DNA of 61,787 nt from Rhodococcus sp. ARC_M6 (GCF_022810305.1 NZ_JALGQH010000035.1:1-61787), one strand, 5' to 3'; numbered from the stretch's first letter, positions 33,763 to 42,431 are shown. A program made the numbers and translations. The notes: generated by a model not told the origin, from the sequence alone.

Positions 33763-35064
33763 TCAAACACTCCAGGCATATCGAAGACGCTCGACAACGG
33801 CGGACGCATCCAGGCCTGCGCATCTCGAATGCTCGAGCTCTTTCACTGCCACCAAGGCTTCGATGATCGAATCTCCGAGGGAGCTTCGCGCAACCCCGGA
33901 CGCACGCAGTCGCTGCAGAATCTCACCCATATCGGTGGGCACCCGTTCACCCCGCGCGCTCTCCGTCAATGTGGATGGATTGACAGTCACTTCCCGAGGT
34001 AGCGGAGTCTGGTTGACGATTCCTGCGTGAGCTGCTGCGAGAATTGCCGCCGTGGCGAGGTACGGATTTGCCGACCCGTCCATGACCTTCACTTCGACGT
34101 TGGCACCGTGCGGATTTCCCGAGGACTCGGCACAGAATCTCACTGCCGCCTCACGGTTTTCCTGGCCCCAGGTGATGAACGCACCAGACCACATGTTGGG
34201 CTGCAACCGCATTCCGGATAGCGGCGAGGACGCCAACACCGCCGTCAGGTCACCGAGGTGAGCTACCAAGCCGCCCAACGCGCCGGCGCCGTCATCAGTC
34301 ATGCCGTAAGCCTGCCGCCCTCCGGAAAAGATCGGTACACCCGCCCGAGTCAACGAAAAATGTTGATGCGCGCCATTTCCCGAACTTCCGACGGTAGGCA
34401 TCGGAGAGAAGGACACCGTCATTCCATGCGCTCGCGCCGTGCGACCGATCAGAATTCGAGCCAAGATCACGTTGTCGGCTGATTCGACCGGCGATGCCGG
34501 AGCAAGCGAGATCTCGAACTGACCCGGACCGTATTCCGCATGGAACTGTTCGATATTCAATTGGGCGCGTTGAGCATTCGCAAACAACTCCCGAATGAAG
34601 CTCTCCTGCGCAAGTGCCGCCCCAAGTCCGTACGCCGACCACTGCTCGTCGGGTACGCCACCGAAAAGCGTGAACTCGATTTCGCGCCCCACCAGCGCCT
34701 CGAGATCGTTGCTCGCAAGCACCGAAGTTGTGCGTCGCAAAGCCTCACGACTGCACACGGGCGAAACCGATCCGTCCAACTCGTGCAGCGTCGCGGGCGC
34801 CCAGGACACGCCATCGCCCACGTCGCGGAGGTCAGATTCCGAAATTCTCAACCGAAGATCGCCCACCACCGAATAGTTTTCGGTAAATGCGAGGGCGTCG
34901 TCGGCGCAGAACACGTTCCAACTGGGCGACGCCCCCATACCGCTGGAAACAAAGGCATCAACCCTGTTCGCCGGCACTACTTTCGCTCTCGCCACACCTG
35001 CGAGATCGACGATCGAGCCGATTACCAGCGCCGGGGTTTGCGTCACCTCCCGGAGATTACCCAC
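33763..35064 (-). CDS. Glutamine-synthetase-like ligase (gamma-glutamyl-amide type)
   Basis: 433 residues. The GS catalytic fold is clear: GREIEFTLFG, EYGPGQFEISLAPA, GNGAHQHFSLT, a conserved arginine in EAAVRFC, and DGSANPYLATAAIL. The GPGQFEI version belongs to catabolic GS-like enzymes (PuuA, IpuC, TdnQ/AtdA1 families) that glutamylate amines. True nitrogen-assimilation GS in these bacteria is longer (about 470). The GTG start at 35064 lacks a good ribosome-binding site, so the precise start is uncertain. It lies 27 nt downstream of the HsaA-type gene in the same direction and is likely co-transcribed. Confidence 0.8.
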   Translation of the reverse strand: MGNLREVTQTPALVIGSIVDLAGVARAKVVPANRVDAFVSSGMGASPSWNVFCADDALAFTENYSVVGDLRLRISESDLRDVGDGVSWAPATLHELDGSVSPVCSREALRRTTSVLASNDLEALVGREIEFTLFGGVPDEQWSAYGLGAALAQESFIRELFANAQRAQLNIEQFHAEYGPGQFEISLAPASPVESADNVILARILIGRTARAHGMTVSFSPMPTVGSSGNGAHQHFSLTRAGVPIFSGGRQAYGMTDDGAGALGGLVAHLGDLTAVLASSPLSGMRLQPNMWSGAFITWGQENREAAVRFCAESSGNPHGANVEVKVMDGSANPYLATAAILAAAHAGIVNQTPLPREVTVNPSTLTESARGERVPTDMGEILQRLRASGVARSSLGDSIIEALVAVKELEHSRCAGLDASAVVERLRYAWSV

Positions 35065-35091
35065 CCGAAGGGGAGGAAACCCACGAAAGCG

Positions 35092-36258
35092 TCAGATCAA
35101 GTTGTCTTCCACCGGCAAACCGAAAGCGGCCCGCCCGTACAACGCCAACGCGCGTTCCGGTTCGTTCGCGACATGCACGCTGCCCGCATGAACGTCGCGC
35201 CATGCCCGCTCGATGGGGTTACCGCGCGAAAGTGAGTTTCCACCCGCCGTCTTGAACAACATGTCGATCGCTTCCACCGAACGTTCCGTCGCACGAACCT
35301 GGTCGCGTCGTGCACGCAGTCGCATCGACAAAGGCAACTCCTGGCCGGCCACAGCAAGTTCGTACATCTCACGAATATTGCGATCCATCTGCAAAATCGC
35401 GGCATCGATTTCCGACGACGCACGAGCCACCGCCACCTGAGCGAACTGATCCTCGCTGAACCGTCCACCGCCCAAGCTGAGGCGGACACGTTCACGCATC
35501 ACTTCGAGGTAGCCCTCGTAACAACCGGCGACGATGCCCACCGAGGGCGCCGCTACTGCCGACGTGAAAATGCTTCCGAAAGGCAATTTGTAGAGCGGAC
35601 CGGGATTGACGGCCTGGCCTGGTCCCTCCAAGTGGGCCGTCTCGTAATTTTGCTTCAGCCGATGATCCGGAACAAACGCCTTCTTGACGACGATCTCGTT
35701 GCTCGCCGTTCCGCGCATGCCCACGACATCCCAGACGTCGCGGATCTCGTAGTCAGAACGGGGCACCAACACCGTCATGAAATCGACGGGGCGCCCATCC
35801 ATGCCCACGACCATCGCACCCAGCAATGCCCAGGTTGCATGTTCACAACCCGAAGAGAATCCCCAGCTGCCGGTCAGTTCATAGCCGCCCTCCACTGCCG
35901 TCAATCGACCGACCGGCGCGTACGCCGAAGAGATGAGCGTCGTCGGGTCATCGCCCCACACGTCTGCTTGAGCTCGATCGTCGAACAAGGCCAGATGCCA
36001 CGGATGCACTCCCACCACCGACGCGACCCATCCCGTCGAACCACACGCAGCGGAAATCGCGCGGATAACTTCGAAGAACTGAACTGGATCGCCCTCGGCA
36101 CCGCCGTAACGCTTCGGTTGCAGCATCTTGAACACCCCGGCGTCGCCGAGCTCACGAATCGTACGATCGGATATCTTCCTGGAGTCGTCCACTTTCTGGG
36201 CTCGCTCGGCAATCTTGGGTAGCAGATCGCGAACAGCGCTCAGAACCTTGTTGACCAT
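35092..36258 (-). CDS. HsaA-type flavin-dependent monooxygenase, oxygenase component
   Basis: 388 residues with acyl-CoA-dehydrogenase fold but HsaA-family signatures: ACGSTGWVASVVGVHPWHLALFDDRAQ-like segment, SGCEHATW, DVWDVVGMRGTASN and RARRDQVRATERSVEAIDMLF. In Mycobacterium and Rhodococcus, HsaA hydroxylates the phenolic A ring of 9,10-secosteroids using reduced flavin from HsaB. No HsaB reductase gene is in the window. The ATG at 36258 is preferred, with AAGGAGTG upstream at somewhat long spacing. The gene is divergent from the KshA-type gene. Confidence 0.87.
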   Translation of the reverse strand: MVNKVLSAVRDLLPKIAERAQKVDDSRKISDRTIRELGDAGVFKMLQPKRYGGAEGDPVQFFEVIRAISAACGSTGWVASVVGVHPWHLALFDDRAQADVWGDDPTTLISSAYAPVGRLTAVEGGYELTGSWGFSSGCEHATWALLGAMVVGMDGRPVDFMTVLVPRSDYEIRDVWDVVGMRGTASNEIVVKKAFVPDHRLKQNYETAHLEGPGQAVNPGPLYKLPFGSIFTSAVAAPSVGIVAGCYEGYLEVMRERVRLSLGGGRFSEDQFAQVAVARASSEIDAAILQMDRNIREMYELAVAGQELPLSMRLRARRDQVRATERSVEAIDMLFKTAGGNSLSRGNPIERAWRDVHAGSVHVANEPERALALYGRAAFGLPVEDNLI

Positions 36259-36496
36259 GGGAAGACACACTCCTTGCACCGATCGGGGAGGCCTGATCAG
36301 ATAGACATAACGGCTGCCCTGAAACCATATCTTGAACCACTGTTCCGGTGACCGGACGTCCCGGAGGCCGGGACGGCTGCACTCCGCGAACTCTTGCCCC
36401 GGCGGTCCCGCCCAGTGAGACGACCTAGGGGTTCGCCACTACAGCTCCCCTAGCGTCACTTTTCAAGATACTGACCGTGAAAGGACGGGACTCATC
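36259..36496. promoter_or_regulatory. Divergent promoter region of the HsaA-type and KshA-type genes
   Basis: 238 bases between two divergent starts. A symmetric GAAC-CACT-GTTC lies at 36334-36345 and could be an operator. The locus-wide AACTGA-N2-TCAGTT site is absent here. No gene is seen. Confidence 0.4.
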
Positions 36497-37660
36497 GTGA
36501 CGATCAATCAGTCCGACCGCGACGAGGTTCGCGAGATCCAAGCCGGAACCGCACCTACTCGCTTCGCACGTGGATGGCACTGCATTGGACTCACGGAGTC
36601 CTTCAAAGATGGAGAGCCGCACTCCATCGAAGCCTTCGGCACCAAGCTCGTCGTGTTCGCCGACAGTGAGGGCAGCGTCAAGATTCTCGACGCGTACTGC
36701 CGTCACATGGGTGGCGACCTGAGCCAGGGCACCATCAAGGGCGACGCCATCGCGTGTCCGTTCCACGACTGGCGTTGGGGCGGCAACGGCAAGTGCCAGA
36801 AGATCCCGTACGCACGCCGCGTGCCTCCGCTCGCGAAGACCCGCGCCTGGCACACCCTCGACCAGGACGGAATGCTCTTCGTCTGGAACGACCCCGAGGG
36901 CAACCCGCCGCCGGCCGACGTGACCATTCCCCGCATCGAAGGCGCACTCTCCGACGAGTGGAGCGACTGGGTCTGGTTCACCACGACCGTCGACACCAAC
37001 TGCCGTGAAATCGTCGACAACATCGTCGACATGGCGCACTTCTTCTACGTGCACTACTCCTTCCCGACGTACTTCAAGAACGTCTTCGAAGGCCACACCG
37101 CCACGCAGTACATGCGTGGAACTGCCCGTACCGACATGCGCCCGCATGCCGCCGGCACCCCGCAGATGCTCGGCAGCGACTCCACAGCCACGTACTTCGG
37201 TCCGTCGTTCATGGTCGACGACCTGATCTACCAGTACGAGGATCACAACATCGACTCCGTACTCATCAACTGCCACTACCCGGTCAGCGCGGACAAGTTC
37301 GTACTCCAGTACGGCATCATCGTCAAGAAGTCGGACCGTTTCCAGGGCGACGCAGCCGACTCGATGGCCAAGAACTTCGGCACCTTCATCGCCAAGGGCT
37401 TCGAGCAGGACGTCGAGATCTGGAAGAACAAGACTCGCATCGAAAACCCGCTCCTCTGCGAAGAAGACGGCCCGGTTTACCAGCTGCGTCGTTGGTACGA
37501 GCAGTTCTACGTCGACGTCGCCGATGTCGCTCCCGAGATGACCGAGCGTTTCGAGTTCGAACTCGACACCGCTCGTCCCGTCGCAGCGTGGAAGCAGGAA
37601 GTCGAAGACAACCTTGCGGCAAAGAAGGCCGAAGCAGATGCAGCCGCTTCAGTGCACTAA
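36497..37660 (+). CDS. kshA: KshA-type Rieske non-haem oxygenase (3-ketosteroid 9-alpha-hydroxylase oxygenase family)
   Basis: 387 residues. Rieske cluster ligands are C68-x-H70 and C87-x2-H90 (in YCRHMGGDLS and CPFHDWRW). The mononuclear iron ligands are H181, H186 and D305 in DMAHFFYVH and FEQDVEIW, matching the positions in KshA. KshA hydroxylates C9 of 3-ketosteroids, opening ring B together with KstD, using electrons from KshB. No KshB is encoded here. The GTG start at 36497 follows AAAGGA. Rhodococci have several KshA paralogues with different substrate preference, so the exact steroid is not known. Confidence 0.9.
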   Translation: MTINQSDRDEVREIQAGTAPTRFARGWHCIGLTESFKDGEPHSIEAFGTKLVVFADSEGSVKILDAYCRHMGGDLSQGTIKGDAIACPFHDWRWGGNGKCQKIPYARRVPPLAKTRAWHTLDQDGMLFVWNDPEGNPPPADVTIPRIEGALSDEWSDWVWFTTTVDTNCREIVDNIVDMAHFFYVHYSFPTYFKNVFEGHTATQYMRGTARTDMRPHAAGTPQMLGSDSTATYFGPSFMVDDLIYQYEDHNIDSVLINCHYPVSADKFVLQYGIIVKKSDRFQGDAADSMAKNFGTFIAKGFEQDVEIWKNKTRIENPLLCEEDGPVYQLRRWYEQFYVDVADVAPEMTERFEFELDTARPVAAWKQEVEDNLAAKKAEADAAASVH

Positions 37661-37934
37661 GTGCCAGGCGCAGGTCCTCGTTCAGAAGAACAGCTGGGAA
37701 CACACCACTGTCCAATGGAATGACACGGCCCGCGAAACCTGCCTCGAGATCGCCGACGAACGTGAATTCGGCCGACGCGAGGGACGCCCCGGCGCCCCTC
37801 GCAAGCAATGCGGTGCTTTGATCGCGTCCATCGTCGAGGCGGCCAAGGCCGGCGAGATCGAGGTACTCGACGACGCTCCGGTGCCGAAGCCGATCGTCGA
37901 CGACAGCGAACCTGCACCCGCTCCATTCCACTAG
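37638..37934 (+). CDS. Small CxxC protein coupled to the KshA-type gene
   Basis: 98 residues. A short N-terminal C6-x2-C9 pair (LQCTKCQAQVLVQKN) and two more cysteines, one in ARETCLE and one in KQCGAL, could form a metal or redox site. The C-terminus is acidic and proline-rich. The gene overlaps the end of the KshA-type gene by 23 nt in another frame, with GAAGG about 8 nt before the ATG, so it is translated from the same message. I do not recognise the family with certainty; an accessory or electron-transfer role for the oxygenase is a guess. Confidence 0.6.
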   Translation: MQPLQCTKCQAQVLVQKNSWEHTTVQWNDTARETCLEIADEREFGRREGRPGAPRKQCGALIASIVEAAKAGEIEVLDDAPVPKPIVDDSEPAPAPFH

Positions 37935-37962
37935 CCAGCAACATCTTTCGAAGAAGGTAGTA

Positions 37963-38751
37963 ATGATCGATCCTCAGTACTACGGCCCTTGGGCAGTCAT
38001 CGCCGGCGGTTCCGAAGGTGTAGGTTCGTCCTTCGCCGACGAGCTCAGCAAGATCGGCATCAACCTCGTGCTCATCGCCCGCAAGCCGGGCCCGCTCGAG
38101 GAGACCGCGGCGAAGGCTCGCGCCAACGGCGTCGAAGTACGCACTCTTGCACTGGATTTGCTCGTCCCCGACGCGCTCGACCAGATCAAGGCTGTCACCG
38201 ACGACGTCGAGGTGGGCCTGCTCATCTTCAACGCCGGCGCCAACAGCTACGGCCACGAGTTCGTCACCGGTGACCTGAAAGGGTTTGCCGGAGTTATCGA
38301 ACTCAATATCAACAAGCAGCTCGAACTCTCGCACCACTTCGGCGCCTTGATGAAGGAACGTGGACGCGGCGGCATCATGCTGCTCGGCTCACTGGCCGGA
38401 TACATGGGCTCCGAGCATCAGAGCATCTATGCAGCTTCGAAGGCCTTCGGTCGCATCTTCGCCGAAAGCCTGTGGCTCGAACTCGAGCCTTACGGCGTTC
38501 ACGTCCTCGAGTTCATTCTCGGTGTCACCCGTACCCCGGCTATGGTCCGCGCAGGCCTCAACTTCGACATCCCCGGCATGAACGTCTCGGAGCCTGAAGA
38601 TGTTGCCCGCGAAGGCCTCGAGCACTTGGCTGACGGTCCGATCTGGGTTGCCGGCGGCAACTACGAAGGTGCGAAGAAGCGCAGCGGATTCCCTCGCGAC
38701 AAGATGGTCAAGGGCGCTGCCGAAGCTATGCGCAAGCTGCTCAACCGCTGA
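37963..38751 (+). CDS. Short-chain dehydrogenase/reductase
   Basis: 262 residues with an atypical N-terminal motif, AGGSEGVGSSFADEL, in place of TGxxxGIG, then ARKPGPLEE (arginine suggesting NADP(H)). The catalytic residues are in LLGSLAGYMG and Y-A-A-S-K. The C-terminal part lacks the usual VDGG end and instead has GGNYEGAKKRSGFPRDKMV. The gene starts 28 nt after the CxxC-protein gene, with AGAAGG upstream, in the same rightward unit as the Rieske oxygenase. It probably acts on a ring hydroxyl or keto group. Confidence 0.83.
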   Translation: MIDPQYYGPWAVIAGGSEGVGSSFADELSKIGINLVLIARKPGPLEETAAKARANGVEVRTLALDLLVPDALDQIKAVTDDVEVGLLIFNAGANSYGHEFVTGDLKGFAGVIELNINKQLELSHHFGALMKERGRGGIMLLGSLAGYMGSEHQSIYAASKAFGRIFAESLWLELEPYGVHVLEFILGVTRTPAMVRAGLNFDIPGMNVSEPEDVAREGLEHLADGPIWVAGGNYEGAKKRSGFPRDKMVKGAAEAMRKLLNR

Positions 38752-38762
38752 TTTTCGACTCG

Positions 38763-38812
38763 CTGCTGTGCGCCTTTATTAACCCTCCTACGTTAAGAAA
38801 GGCGCACAGCAG
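38763..38812 (+). promoter_or_regulatory. Hairpin covering the ribosome-binding site of the following gene
   Basis: Perfect 15-nt arms (38763-38777 and 38798-38812) with an inner TTAAC/GTTAA pairing. The right arm ends exactly one base before the ATG at 38813 and contains the GAAAGG ribosome-binding site. It could be an attenuator or a translation-controlling hairpin. Confidence 0.7.
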
Positions 38813-39271
38813 ATGAGCGTCGACATCAACAGTCTTTTTGCCGAGCGTGACATCACCCGCTCCATTTCCGAATTCGCTCGAGCAATGGATGCTCGCGATT
38901 GGGACGAACTTCACCGGATCATGACGCCCGACGCCACTGCCGAACTCGGTACCGGAATTCTGAACGGGCCTGCCGAGGTAGTCACCGCAATTCGATCATT
39001 CCTCGACGAGTGTGGCCCCACCCAGCATTTGATCGGCAACGTGCTTGTCGACGTCGACGGTGACCGCGCCACCAGCCGTGCCTATGTCAGCGACATGCAC
39101 CTGGGCACCGGCAGCAAAGCGCATCTGAACTTCGCCACCCTCGGCGACTATCACGATTCCTGGGCCCTGATCGACGGCACCTGGCGAATGACGCACCGCA
39201 CCAAGCATTCACACGGAATTCGCGGCTCCATCGAGGTTTTGGGCGCTGGACCCAGCGGCTGGCGTCGCTGA
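38813..39271 (+). CDS. SnoaL/NTF2-like protein
   Basis: 152 residues. The N-terminal ITRSISEFARAMDARDWDELHRIM, then GPTQHLIGNVLVDVDGDRATSRAYV and the C-terminal WRMTHRTKHSHGIRG, match the SnoaL_4 type often found with dioxygenases and steroid genes as dehydratases or isomerases. Its last 63 bases overlap the 3' end of a convergent hydrolase gene. Initiation probably depends on melting the hairpin at 38763-38812. Confidence 0.78.
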   Translation: MSVDINSLFAERDITRSISEFARAMDARDWDELHRIMTPDATAELGTGILNGPAEVVTAIRSFLDECGPTQHLIGNVLVDVDGDRATSRAYVSDMHLGTGSKAHLNFATLGDYHDSWALIDGTWRMTHRTKHSHGIRGSIEVLGAGPSGWRR

Positions 39272-39865
39272 GCTTCCCTCGATCCAGGCCAACCAGGTCG
39301 GCATCAGCAACTGTGCAAAGGCTTGATACCCCCCTGACCCCGGATGCGCTCCGTCGCCCTCGGCCACCTGCCTCATCCAGACCTCGGTCGCCCGAAGATC
39401 GTCGAACACACTGCAGTACTGAACATTTTGCTGTTCGCACATCGCCGCGAAGTCCTCGTCCAGCATTCGCGTTCGTTCATTCTGCAATTCATCGAATACC
39501 GGTGGTGGACCGACTACCCAAGGCTGCCAACCCTGTAGTTTCGCCAATTCCGTCATCGAACGGAGGTTGGATACCGACTCGGCGCGTTCGACCCGAGTTG
39601 CGCCGCCCTCTTCCGTCGTATCGTTGACTCCGCACGAGAACACCACCCGGGCGTCGCAGTCGCGAGGCAACCGGGCTTGCGCTTCCGCAAACCAGCGGGC
39701 TTCGATGTCCCGCGTTGTCTGCCGACGCACCCCGAGGTTGTAACTGGTAATCGGACCACCCGGCACAGCCGACGCAAGCCGACCGGCCCAGCCTCGATGG
39801 TCGGGATCACCCACCCCTGCGACAAACGAGTCGCCGATGAAACACACACGAAAATCGCTACGCAT
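39209..39865 (-). CDS. SGNH/GDSL-family hydrolase
   Basis: 218 residues. FIGDSFVAG carries the nucleophile S13, SCGVND gives the oxyanion asparagine block, and GDGAHPGSGGY carries the D-x-x-H catalytic pair. No signal peptide is present, so it is cytoplasmic. SGNH enzymes cleave ester, thioester or acetyl groups. It reads leftward and its end overlaps the SnoaL-like gene on the opposite strand by 63 bases. Confidence 0.87.
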   Translation of the reverse strand: MRSDFRVCFIGDSFVAGVGDPDHRGWAGRLASAVPGGPITSYNLGVRRQTTRDIEARWFAEAQARLPRDCDARVVFSCGVNDTTEEGGATRVERAESVSNLRSMTELAKLQGWQPWVVGPPPVFDELQNERTRMLDEDFAAMCEQQNVQYCSVFDDLRATEVWMRQVAEGDGAHPGSGGYQAFAQLLMPTWLAWIEGSSATPAAGSSAQNLDGAANSV

Positions 39866-39955
39866 TCAGCAATACTCTCACCCCGAATATTCAGTCGCAG
39901 AACCGGATACCGGCACGATGGATGGAGCGACGCAGATCACTTTTCCCCGGTGCGA

Positions 39956-40729
39956 TCAGCGCTCGAAGGTGCCTTCGAGCCGGTTGCGTGATCCCGGATG
40001 AATGAGCCTGGCTGCGCTCACCAATCCTGTGGCCGACCAGGTTCGTCGGCGAATCAGCAGGCAAGGTTCCGACTTGGCGATGCCCAGCAACTTGCACTCT
40101 TCTGCACTACCCAGCACTGCTTCGACCACATGTTCACCTCGAACCAACGGAGCCACTTCACTGAGGTAGGTGTTGGGTGTTACTGCCGTGAAATCTTGTG
40201 TGAGATAACCGGGTGCCTCGGCCGGGTTCACGAAACGTTCCTCCACCTGAATGGGGACGTTGTCTTCGAAGTGAACCAAAAGCGAGTGGAAAACCTTCCG
40301 CCCCAATGAATCGCGAATGAACGAGTCCTTGCCGTCCGTGGTCTCCTCGCGAATGAACACCACTTCGGTTCGGTGCCGGTGACCACGCTCCTGGATTTCG
40401 TCGGCGATGTTCTTCACCTCGAACAGCGGGGAAGCCGCTTTGGCTACAGCAACAAATGTTCCGACGCCCATCATTCGGACGATCAGTCCGTCGGTGGTGA
40501 GCTCACGCAGTGCACGATTGATGGTCATCCGGGAAAGCCCGAGCGCACCGACCAGTTGATTCTCCGAAGGTAGCTGATACCCCTCGGGCCACTGGCCTGA
40601 ATTAATCTGCGACACAACCAAGTTCTTCACACGCTCGTACGCCGGCGCCGAATCAGCTCTGCTATTGCGGTACAACACAGCAAGCTGCGCGTCCACCTCT
40701 GCCATCGCCATCTTCACGTACCTGTCCAT
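39956..40729 (-). CDS. hutC: GntR/HutC-family repressor of histidine utilisation
   Basis: 257 residues. The winged helix-turn-helix (about 28-100: YERVKNLVVSQINSGQWPEG, LPSENQLVGALGLSRMTINR) is followed by a UTRA ligand domain with EVVFIREE, LLVHFEDNVPIQVEERFVN and LLIRRRTWS. HutC repressors sense urocanate or a related intermediate. The ATG at 40729 has GAGG about 7 nt upstream; longer in-frame starts to 41173 run through the hutH gene and are rejected. It lies downstream of hutH, and TGTATATACA-like sites near its probable targets fit its family. Confidence 0.9.
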   Translation of the reverse strand: MDRYVKMAMAEVDAQLAVLYRNSRADSAPAYERVKNLVVSQINSGQWPEGYQLPSENQLVGALGLSRMTINRALRELTTDGLIVRMMGVGTFVAVAKAASPLFEVKNIADEIQERGHRHRTEVVFIREETTDGKDSFIRDSLGRKVFHSLLVHFEDNVPIQVEERFVNPAEAPGYLTQDFTAVTPNTYLSEVAPLVRGEHVVEAVLGSAEECKLLGIAKSEPCLLIRRRTWSATGLVSAARLIHPGSRNRLEGTFER

Positions 40730-40796
40730 CGAATACCTCGACGAGTGCGTCGCCAGTGGGCACAGTCTATCGGCTCGAGTACGGAGAATATGGCAG

Positions 40797-40838
40797 ATGC
40801 GGCGAACGGATGACGCCGATGTCGTCCGTTCGCCGCAT
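40797..40838. terminator. Hairpin between hutH and hutC
   Basis: 14-nt perfect arms (40797-40810 and 40825-40838) with a 14-nt loop lie after the hutH stop. There is no clear T-run on the minus strand, so it may be a partial terminator or an RNA-stability element. Confidence 0.55.
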
Positions 40839-40850
40839 TCTTCTGTCGTG

Positions 40851-42431
40851 TCAGTCCAGTACGCCGATGACTTCTTCCACGCACTGGAGCAATGCACCCG
40901 TTTCGGCGAGAACCACGACGGCCTCAATTTCCGGCGCGAGGTACCTGTCCGGACCGGGGCCTTGTACATGCTCACGAATAAGTGCATGCACTGCGCCTGT
41001 CGCCGGAGAAGGCTCCAGCGGCTTACGGAAATCGAGAGCTCGCGCTGCTGTGAGCGCCTCGATTGCCAGCACTCGGGTGAGCCCGTCGACCGATTTGCGC
41101 AACTTGCGTGCCGCAGACCAACCCATCGACACGTGGTCTTCCTGCATCGCCGACGACGGGATGGAGTCAACACTCGCCGGAGCCGCCAACCGCTTGAGTT
41201 CAGAGACGATCGCAGCCTGCGTGTACTGAGCGATCATGTGTCCGCTGTCCACGCCCGGGTCGGCAGCCAGGAACGGAGGCAGACCGTGACTACGAGACTT
41301 GTCGAGAAAGCGATCCGTGCGCCGCTCGCTCATGCTCGCAACATCCGCGGTGACGATGGCCAGGAAATCCAACACATAGGCAACCGGCGCACCGTGAAAG
41401 TTGCCGTTGGACTCGACGCGACCGTCGAGTGTAACAACGGGATTATCTACAGCACTTGCCAATTCACACTCAGCGACGCGACGGGCGTGAGCCAATGTGT
41501 CGCGCGCACCTCCCGCAACTTGGGGAGCGCAGCGCAGCGAGTAGGCATCCTGCACGACCGTGCAATCGTCGTTTGCATGGCTGGCGACGATACCCGAGCT
41601 TGCAAGTACACGACGCATGTTCCCTGCCGATACAGCTTGCCCGGTTTGCGGACGGAGGGCCTGCAGGTCCGCAGCGAAGACCTTGTCCGTTCCGAGCAAT
41701 CCTTCGACGCTCATGGCCGCAGTGATGTCGCACAGCCGAAGGAGCTTGTCGAGATCATGGCAGGCGAGAACAAGCATGCCGAGCATGCCGTCGGTGCCGT
41801 TGATGAGAGCCAATCCCTCCTTCTCCTCCAACACCACCGGCACCAAACCCGCTTTGGCAAGCGCGTCTGCCGCCGGCATCAACTGGCCGCTCGCGTCACG
41901 TACCGTGCCTTCTCCGATGACCGCGAGGGCGACGTGCGACAACGGCGCCAGGTCTCCGGAACATCCGAGGCTTCCGTACTCGTACACCACCGGAGTGATT
42001 CCGGCAGAGAGCATTCCGGCATACGCCTGCGCGACGACCGGACGAACTCCGGTGCGGCCGGTCGCCAACGTCGACAGTCTGAGCAACATCAGCGCACGAA
42101 CGACTTCGCGTTCAACCTCCGGGCCTGAACCTGCCGCGTGAGAGCGAACCAGGCTGCGCTGCAGTTGCGCTCGCAACTCGACCGGAATGTGACGCGTCGC
42201 AAGGGCGCCGAAACCTGTAGATACTCCGTAGACCGGTTCGGGCGCCTGGGCGAGAGCTTCGATCCTCAACCGCGTCTCACCGATGATCGCCAGCGAATCT
42301 GCTGACAGTTCCACGCTGAAGCCGTGGCGTGCGACGTTGACTACGGCTTCGGGCAGGACTGGTCCGATTCCGACCACAACTTTGCCGTTCACGGTCCGCT
42401 CCTCGTGGTTTCGAAGGGTATCTGTAGCCAT
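40851..42431 (-). CDS. hutH: Histidine ammonia-lyase
   Basis: 526 residues. It converts histidine to urocanate and ammonia, the first step of the hut pathway. Family hallmarks are YGVSTGFGALATR (active-site tyrosine), the MIO region GSLGCSGDLAPLSH, and the C-terminal QEDHVSMGWSAARK. The MIO triad is Cys-Ser-Gly (157-159) rather than the usual Ala-Ser-Gly. The start is set at the ATG 42431, preceded by GGAGAAG; in-frame ATGs at 42449 and 42443 lack one. It is co-transcribed with the permease just upstream. Confidence 0.95.
   Translation of the reverse strand: MATDTLRNHEERTVNGKVVVGIGPVLPEAVVNVARHGFSVELSADSLAIIGETRLRIEALAQAPEPVYGVSTGFGALATRHIPVELRAQLQRSLVRSHAAGSGPEVEREVVRALMLLRLSTLATGRTGVRPVVAQAYAGMLSAGITPVVYEYGSLGCSGDLAPLSHVALAVIGEGTVRDASGQLMPAADALAKAGLVPVVLEEKEGLALINGTDGMLGMLVLACHDLDKLLRLCDITAAMSVEGLLGTDKVFAADLQALRPQTGQAVSAGNMRRVLASSGIVASHANDDCTVVQDAYSLRCAPQVAGGARDTLAHARRVAECELASAVDNPVVTLDGRVESNGNFHGAPVAYVLDFLAIVTADVASMSERRTDRFLDKSRSHGLPPFLAADPGVDSGHMIAQYTQAAIVSELKRLAAPASVDSIPSSAMQEDHVSMGWSAARKLRKSVDGLTRVLAIEALTAARALDFRKPLEPSPATGAVHALIREHVQGPGPDRYLAPEIEAVVVLAETGALLQCVEEVIGVLD

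Noticed and set aside
36334..36345. GAAC-CACT-GTTC considered as a KstR site for KshA/HsaA
   Set aside because: KstR sites have an AAC-N2-GTT core, and the 4-nt spacing here does not fit. Kept only as a possible unknown operator.
40665..42128. 487-codon plus-strand frame opposite hutH
   Set aside because: Antisense to a clear histidase; the translation is Arg/His/Asp-rich and shows no family signature.
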